This document shows, one piece after another, positions 50,966 through 53,953 of a stretch of DNA of 53,953 nucleotides (position 1 is the stretch's first letter; every line of letters begins with the position of its first letter). The stretch is from Brevibacterium ravenspurgense (GTDB taxonomy: Bacteria; Actinomycetota; Actinomycetes; Actinomycetales; Brevibacteriaceae). The translations under genes were made by a program, and so were the position numbers. The stretch is taken from the NCBI RefSeq assembly GCF_001584615.1, contig NZ_LQQC01000009.1:1-53953 (forward strand), in the 5' to 3' direction. The notes under the pieces are model-generated. The model saw only the letters and a program-made list of their open reading frames with translations, was not told the DNA's origin and did no database searches.

Positions 50966-51637
50966 GTGAACGCTGAAGACTCTGCCGCACAGCTGCGGGA
51001 GGCTCTCGCGGAATTCCCCGTGGAAGCCTTCCGCACTGTTGCGGGTGCCGGCGAGGCGACGCTGGAGATCAAAAAGTCCGAGTTCATCGGCGTCATCGCC
51101 CCGGCAGCCACGGAAGAAGAGGCCCGGCGGATCATCGACGAACAGAAGCAGCTGCACCCGAAAGCCCGCCACTGGTGCACCGCCTACGTGCTGGGCCCGG
51201 ACGCTCGCACGCAGCGTTCTAACGACGACGGCGAACCTGCGGGAACCGCGGGAGCACCGATCCTCGATGTTCTGGGCGGCAGCGGCCTGACGGATGTTGT
51301 TGCAGTTGTGACCCGCTATTTCGGCGGGGTTCTGCTGGGAGCGGGCGGGCTTGTCCGCGCATACGGTTCTGCCGCCTCTGAAGCTCTTGCGCAGACAAAG
51401 ATCATCACCCGCAGTCTCATTGTCCCGGTCAGCGCACGCTTGGACTATTCAACGGCAGACACCGTGCGAGCACGCGCAGAGCAGCGCGGGTGGAAGATCA
51501 TCGATGCCGAATACGCAGCGGATGTCACGATGCACGCGGGAGTTCCTGCGGACGATGTCGATGACTACGCGCGCATGCTGGCTGATATCAGCGCCGTTTC
51601 TGCACAGCCGATCATCGGCACACCCCGCGACGTGTAG
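50966..51637 (+). CDS. YigZ/IMPACT family protein
   Basis: This 223-residue protein has the UPF0029 N-terminal domain: EIKKSEFIGVIAPAATEEEA, HWCTAYVLG, NDDGEPAGTAGAPIL and VVTRYFGGVLLGAGGLVRAY. The C-terminal half has a DUF1949-like fold. The family is conserved from bacteria to man (IMPACT) and linked to translation control, with no fixed enzymatic role. GTG 50966 lies two bases after the stop of the hydrolase, suggesting coupled expression by position only. Confidence 0.9.
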   Translation: MNAEDSAAQLREALAEFPVEAFRTVAGAGEATLEIKKSEFIGVIAPAATEEEARRIIDEQKQLHPKARHWCTAYVLGPDARTQRSNDDGEPAGTAGAPILDVLGGSGLTDVVAVVTRYFGGVLLGAGGLVRAYGSAASEALAQTKIITRSLIVPVSARLDYSTADTVRARAEQRGWKIIDAEYAADVTMHAGVPADDVDDYARMLADISAVSAQPIIGTPRDV

Positions 51638-51683
51638 CGGGCGGCGGACGCTGAGCCTAAAAGAAGCCGTCCCAGGATTTCAG

Positions 51684-52172
51684 TCAGTCGAGGGTCGCGA
51701 TCCGACCGACTTTGGCCTGGGTGAGCGACACGACGTCGTCTGGCTGCATTTCCACCTGAAGGCCGCGTTTGCCTGCTGACACGAACACCGTCGGGTGGTC
51801 TGCAATCGTCTTGTCGGCAATGACGGGGTGCTGACGGCGCTGTCCGAACGGGCTCACTCCCCCGGTGGTGAATCCGGTGCGGCGTTCAGTTTCCGCCACT
51901 CCCGCCAGCTGGGCTTTGCGACCGCCGGCTGCACTCGCCGCGGCTTTCAGGTCGAGCTGCCCCGATACCGGCACCAGTGCGATCACCGGTTTCCCGTCGA
52001 CGAGGATCATCAGGGTTTTGAAGACTCTGCCGTATTCGACTCCCAGTTTGTCCGCCGCTTCTGTTCCGTAGCGGCGGGCCGCCGGATCGTGCTCGAATTC
52101 GTGCAGGGAATAGGAAACTCCCTTGACGTTGAGCACTTTGAGTGCGGTTGTCGATGCGGTCTGGGTCTTCAC
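51684..52172 (-). CDS. YbaK/EbsC family aminoacyl-tRNA deacylase
   Basis: This 162-residue protein of the trans-editing YbaK family hydrolyses mischarged Cys-tRNAPro or similar. Family blocks are YGTEAADKLGVEYGRVFKTL, ALVPVSGQLDLKAAA, then RRTGFTTGGVSPFGQRRQHP and VSAGKRGLQVEMQPDDVVSL. The catalytic Lys corresponds to that in VFKTL. GTG 52172 with GGAGGAAG upstream gives normal length; the frame is open to 52277. It is convergent with the YigZ gene. Confidence 0.9.
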   Translation of the reverse strand: MKTQTASTTALKVLNVKGVSYSLHEFEHDPAARRYGTEAADKLGVEYGRVFKTLMILVDGKPVIALVPVSGQLDLKAAASAAGGRKAQLAGVAETERRTGFTTGGVSPFGQRRQHPVIADKTIADHPTVFVSAGKRGLQVEMQPDDVVSLTQAKVGRIATLD

Positions 52173-52303
52173 GCGTCTTCCTCCTGCACGGCGGGCGTGC
52201 GGGCTCTTATCCGTTTGGTCTGCCGTCCACCATATGAAAACCCGCTCCCTCGTACCAATTCGCGATGATTCGCTCACTCCCGCTCTCCCCTTGCCGACAA
52301 ACG

Positions 52304-52341
52304 CACGAGGTGGTGCGCACCCGGGTGCGCACCACCTCGTG
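52304..52341. terminator. 38-bp perfect palindrome after the thioredoxin gene
   Basis: CACGAGGTGGTGCGCACCC at 52304-52322 is followed directly by its exact reverse complement. It starts 26 bases after the thioredoxin stop. It shares ACGAGGTG with the CGAGGTGCCG-based terminators but diverges after that. Confidence 0.8.
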
Positions 52342-52367
52342 AGCGGTGTGTATGGGAGGAGTCTGCG

Positions 52368-52742
52368 TCAGTTCTGTTCTTCTGCTTCGGCTTCTGCAAT
52401 GGTGCGGCGGACTTCGTCCATGTCGAGGTCTTTGACCTGGCCGATGAGGTCGTCAAGGGCCGAACCGGGCAGGGCACCGGCCTGGCGGAACACGAGCACT
52501 CCGTCGCGGAAGGCCATGAGCGTGGGGATCGAGGTGATCCCGGCCTGCGCGGCCAGCTGCTGTTCTTCTTCCGTATTGACTTTTGCAAAGGTCACGTCGG
52601 AGTGCGTTTCCGAGGCTTTTTCGAAGACCGGCGCGAACTGGCGGCAGGGGCCGCACCAGGATGCCCAGAAGTCAAGAAGCACAATGCCGTCGGTCAGGAC
52701 GGTCTCTTCGAACTTTTCTGCTGTCAGGTCGATGGTGGCCAT
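52368..52742 (-). CDS. trxA: Thioredoxin
   Basis: This 124-residue thioredoxin has active site DFWASWCGPCRQFAPVFEK near residue 31, the cis-proline in ITSIPTLMAFRDG and a conserved TFAKVNTEE. An acidic C-terminal extension of about 15 residues (TIAEAEAEEQN) goes beyond the usual 105-110. It reduces disulphides in the cytoplasm. GGAGG precedes ATG 52742. It is a single gene followed by a palindromic terminator. Confidence 0.95.
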   Translation of the reverse strand: MATIDLTAEKFEETVLTDGIVLLDFWASWCGPCRQFAPVFEKASETHSDVTFAKVNTEEEQQLAAQAGITSIPTLMAFRDGVLVFRQAGALPGSALDDLIGQVKDLDMDEVRRTIAEAEAEEQN

Positions 52743-52858
52743 GGCAGTCCTCCTTGTTGTAAGTCTCTGCTGCGGGTTTCTGCCTGCACAACGTACACAC
52801 CGGGCCCGTTCATTCCAGGCTTGTTCCGGCCCACGCCAGCAGGCCCGAGCCGGGAAGT

Positions 52859-53212
52859 TCAGGCCCAGCCGAGTTCGTGCAGGCGGTCGTCGTCGATTCC
52901 GAAGTGGTGGGCGATTTCGTGGATGACGGTGACGTAGATCTGGTCGCGCAGATCGTCGTCGTCCAAAGCAAAGTCGATGAGGTTGTTCTTATACAGGCTG
53001 ATGGTGTCCGGCGGAACGAAGCCATAAGCCGAGTCGCGCTCTGTGAGCGCTATGCCCTCGTAGAGCCCCAGCAGGTCGGGTTCGTCTTCCGGGGCGTCGT
53101 CCTCAATGAAGATGACGACGTTGTCCATGGCTTCGCGCAGCTCATCCGGAAGGTCGCTGAGCGCAAGTTCGACAACCTCGTTGAACTCGTCGTCCGAAAT
53201 GCTCTTCTCCAC
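52859..53212 (-). CDS. Zinicin-like metallopeptidase family protein (DUF1025 type)
   Basis: This 117-residue protein ends with the zinc motif VTVIHEIAHHFGID followed by DDRLHELGWA, the minizincin signature HExxHxxGxxD. The first half is acidic and contains ALSDLPDELREAMDNVVIFI and LGLYEGIALTER. It is common and conserved in actinobacteria, of unknown substrate. GTG 53212 has GGAGGGAA upstream and fits the family length; the frame is open to 53299. It is transcribed away from the tRNA cluster. Confidence 0.9.
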   Translation of the reverse strand: MEKSISDDEFNEVVELALSDLPDELREAMDNVVIFIEDDAPEDEPDLLGLYEGIALTERDSAYGFVPPDTISLYKNNLIDFALDDDDLRDQIYVTVIHEIAHHFGIDDDRLHELGWA

Positions 53213-53320
53213 GCTTCCCTCCACGGTCCAGTCTAAGTCTGCACCGGGCGTCGGCCCAGAGCCGGGAAGACACGGATAAGCCACAGTGGCAAAGGTCACT
53301 CAGCAGATCTCCACTCGGTT

Positions 53321-53349
53321 TTGCATTCTCTCAGAGCGGCCTATATAGT
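53321..53349 (+). promoter_or_regulatory. Promoter of the tRNA cluster
   Basis: TTGCAT at 53321-53326, a 17-base spacer and TATAGT at 53344-53349 form a near-consensus promoter 40 bases upstream of tRNA-Glu. Confidence 0.7.
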
Positions 53350-53389
53350 TATCTCTGTTGCTCACCGCGAAAGCGGTCAGAAACACCAG

Positions 53390-53462
53390 GCCCCCATCGT
53401 CTAGCGGCCTAGGATTCCGCCCTTTCACGGCGGCGACACGGGTTCGAATCCCGTTGGGGGTA
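53390..53462 (+). tRNA. tRNA-Glu (anticodon TTC)
   Basis: The acceptor GCCCCCA pairs with TGGGGGT. The anticodon arm is CCGCCCTTTCACGGCGG with anticodon TTC, and the T arm is CGGGTTCGAATCCCG. CCA is not encoded. Confidence 0.96.
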
Positions 53463-53494
53463 CTCGAAACTTCAGTTTCGACCTAAAAGAATAA

Positions 53495-53568
53495 GGCCCT
53501 GTGGCGCAGTTGGTCAGCGCGCCGCCCTGTCACGGCGGAGGTCGCGGGTTCAAGTCCCGTCAGGGTCG
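53495..53568 (+). tRNA. tRNA-Asp (anticodon GTC)
   Basis: The acceptor GGCCCTG pairs with CAGGGTC, with one G-T. The anticodon arm is CCGCCCTGTCACGGCGG with anticodon GTC, and the T arm is GCGGGTTCAAGTCCCGT. It lies 32 bases after tRNA-Glu. Confidence 0.96.
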
Positions 53569-53576
53569 CGGAGCAC

Positions 53577-53603
53577 AAGGCTCTTCTGCTTCAGAAGAGC
53601 CTT
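53577..53603 (+). terminator. 12-bp stem-loop between tRNA-Asp and tRNA-Phe
   Basis: AAGGCTCTTCTG pairs with CAGAAGAGCCTT around CTT, followed by TGTTCT. It may be a processing signal or partial terminator within the cluster. Confidence 0.6.
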
Positions 53604-53630
53604 TGTTCTATCAACTGCCTGACAGTTGAT

Positions 53631-53703
53631 GGCTCTGTAGCTCAGTTGGTAGAGCGTTCGACTGAAAATCGAAAGGTCACCGGATCGACGCCGGTCGGAG
53701 CCA
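53631..53703 (+). tRNA. tRNA-Phe (anticodon GAA)
   Basis: The acceptor GGCTCTG pairs with CGGAGCC, with one T-G pair. The D arm is GCTCAGTTGGTAGAGC, the anticodon loop is ACTGAAAATCG with anticodon GAA, and the T arm is CCGGATCGACGCCGG. Confidence 0.96.
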
Positions 53704-53711
53704 CAGTCACG

Positions 53712-53742
53712 AAAACCCCCGGAAAACCGGGGGTTTTCTTTT
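53712..53742 (+). terminator. Rho-independent terminator of the tRNA cluster
   Basis: AAAACCCCCGG pairs with CCGGGGGTTTT around AAAA and ends in TTTTCTTTTTC. Confidence 0.93.
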
Positions 53743-53953
53743 TCTAACAGTCGGCCGCGCCGTAGAAACCCCACACTTTCGAATCAGGCCTTACAGCTGA
53801 CCCGCATGACTCCGCCAACCCTCGTGCCCCGTTACATTCATTCATAGGTCCTCACCAGAGGATCTGGTCGCTGGTCCTGGTATGGCTTTCTTGCCCTGTC
53901 ACTGATGATCCGGGGGGTGTTGCCGCCAGGAGTCCAGGACGCGCGTTGACTGC
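53743..53953. other. Window end with no recognised gene
   Basis: Short open frames occur on both strands, but none has a convincing start or family motif. A rightward frame from about 53862 (RWSWYGFLALSLMIRGVLPP) could be the start of a membrane protein interrupted upstream by a stop. No duplication of a tRNA 3' end is seen here, so there is no evidence of an attachment site. Confidence 0.3.

Noticed and set aside
53550..53774. Reverse open frame of about 74 codons
   Set aside because: It overlaps tRNA-Phe, part of tRNA-Asp and the terminator.
53390..53953. tRNA-associated integration site
   Set aside because: No duplicated tRNA 3' end, integrase gene or element boundary is visible to the right of the tRNAs.

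Overview
The window looks like the chromosome of a high-GC actinobacterium, most likely in the order Micrococcales. The evidence is GC-rich coding sequence with many GTG and some TTG starts, an actinobacterial tRNA-Glu/Asp/Phe cluster, an actinobacterial MobF relaxase, DtxR-type regulators and a lutABC operon. I cannot name the genus from the sequence alone.

Positions 1 to about 8,150 are a patchwork of broken and intact genes. There is the end of an IS3-type element, then a second IS3-family (IS150-like) element that abuts the C-terminal half of GTP-dependent phosphoenolpyruvate carboxykinase. Next come a truncated lipoprotein start, a complete three-gene Mn/Fe-type ABC importer behind a palindromic operator, and a 3' remnant of an actinobacterial glycosylase-like gene. 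These are followed by the 3' remnant of a second metal permease, an intact metal permease and two DtxR-family regulators, one of which lacks the usual metal ligands. The order suggests that a foreign importer cassette replaced the middle of an older metal-ABC operon.

About 8,150 to 15,770 is a decayed mobile element. It holds a MobF relaxase/helicase broken by a frameshift in its Walker A motif, a DDE-type IS, a frameshifted small membrane protein, and a DprA-like protein with a helix-turn-helix partner.

From about 15,800 onward the sequence is ordinary chromosome. It contains a DoxX-like gene between two copies of a palindromic repeat, a Tad-type pilin and companion, ferritin, two convergent acyl-CoA synthetases, an oligopeptide ABC operon, a TRAP dctPQM operon, enoyl-CoA hydratase and a CynX-like exporter. 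Then follow a DUF47-PiT phosphate transport operon with a highly structured leader, a YitT protein, an MFS exporter, lutABC for L-lactate with an MHS-family transporter, and a polar amino-acid ABC operon with two tandem binding proteins behind ArgR-box-like sites. The window ends with an amidohydrolase/M20 carbamoylase pair, housekeeping genes and the tRNA cluster.

The strongest non-gene signals are three. A dispersed 10-mer, CGAGGTGCCG, occurs 14 times by my reading between 16.5 and 42.4 kb, often as inverted pairs in terminators, and never in the mobile or patchwork region. A multi-hairpin RNA precedes DUF47-PiT. A palindromic repeat of about 73 bp occurs on both sides of the CynX-like gene.
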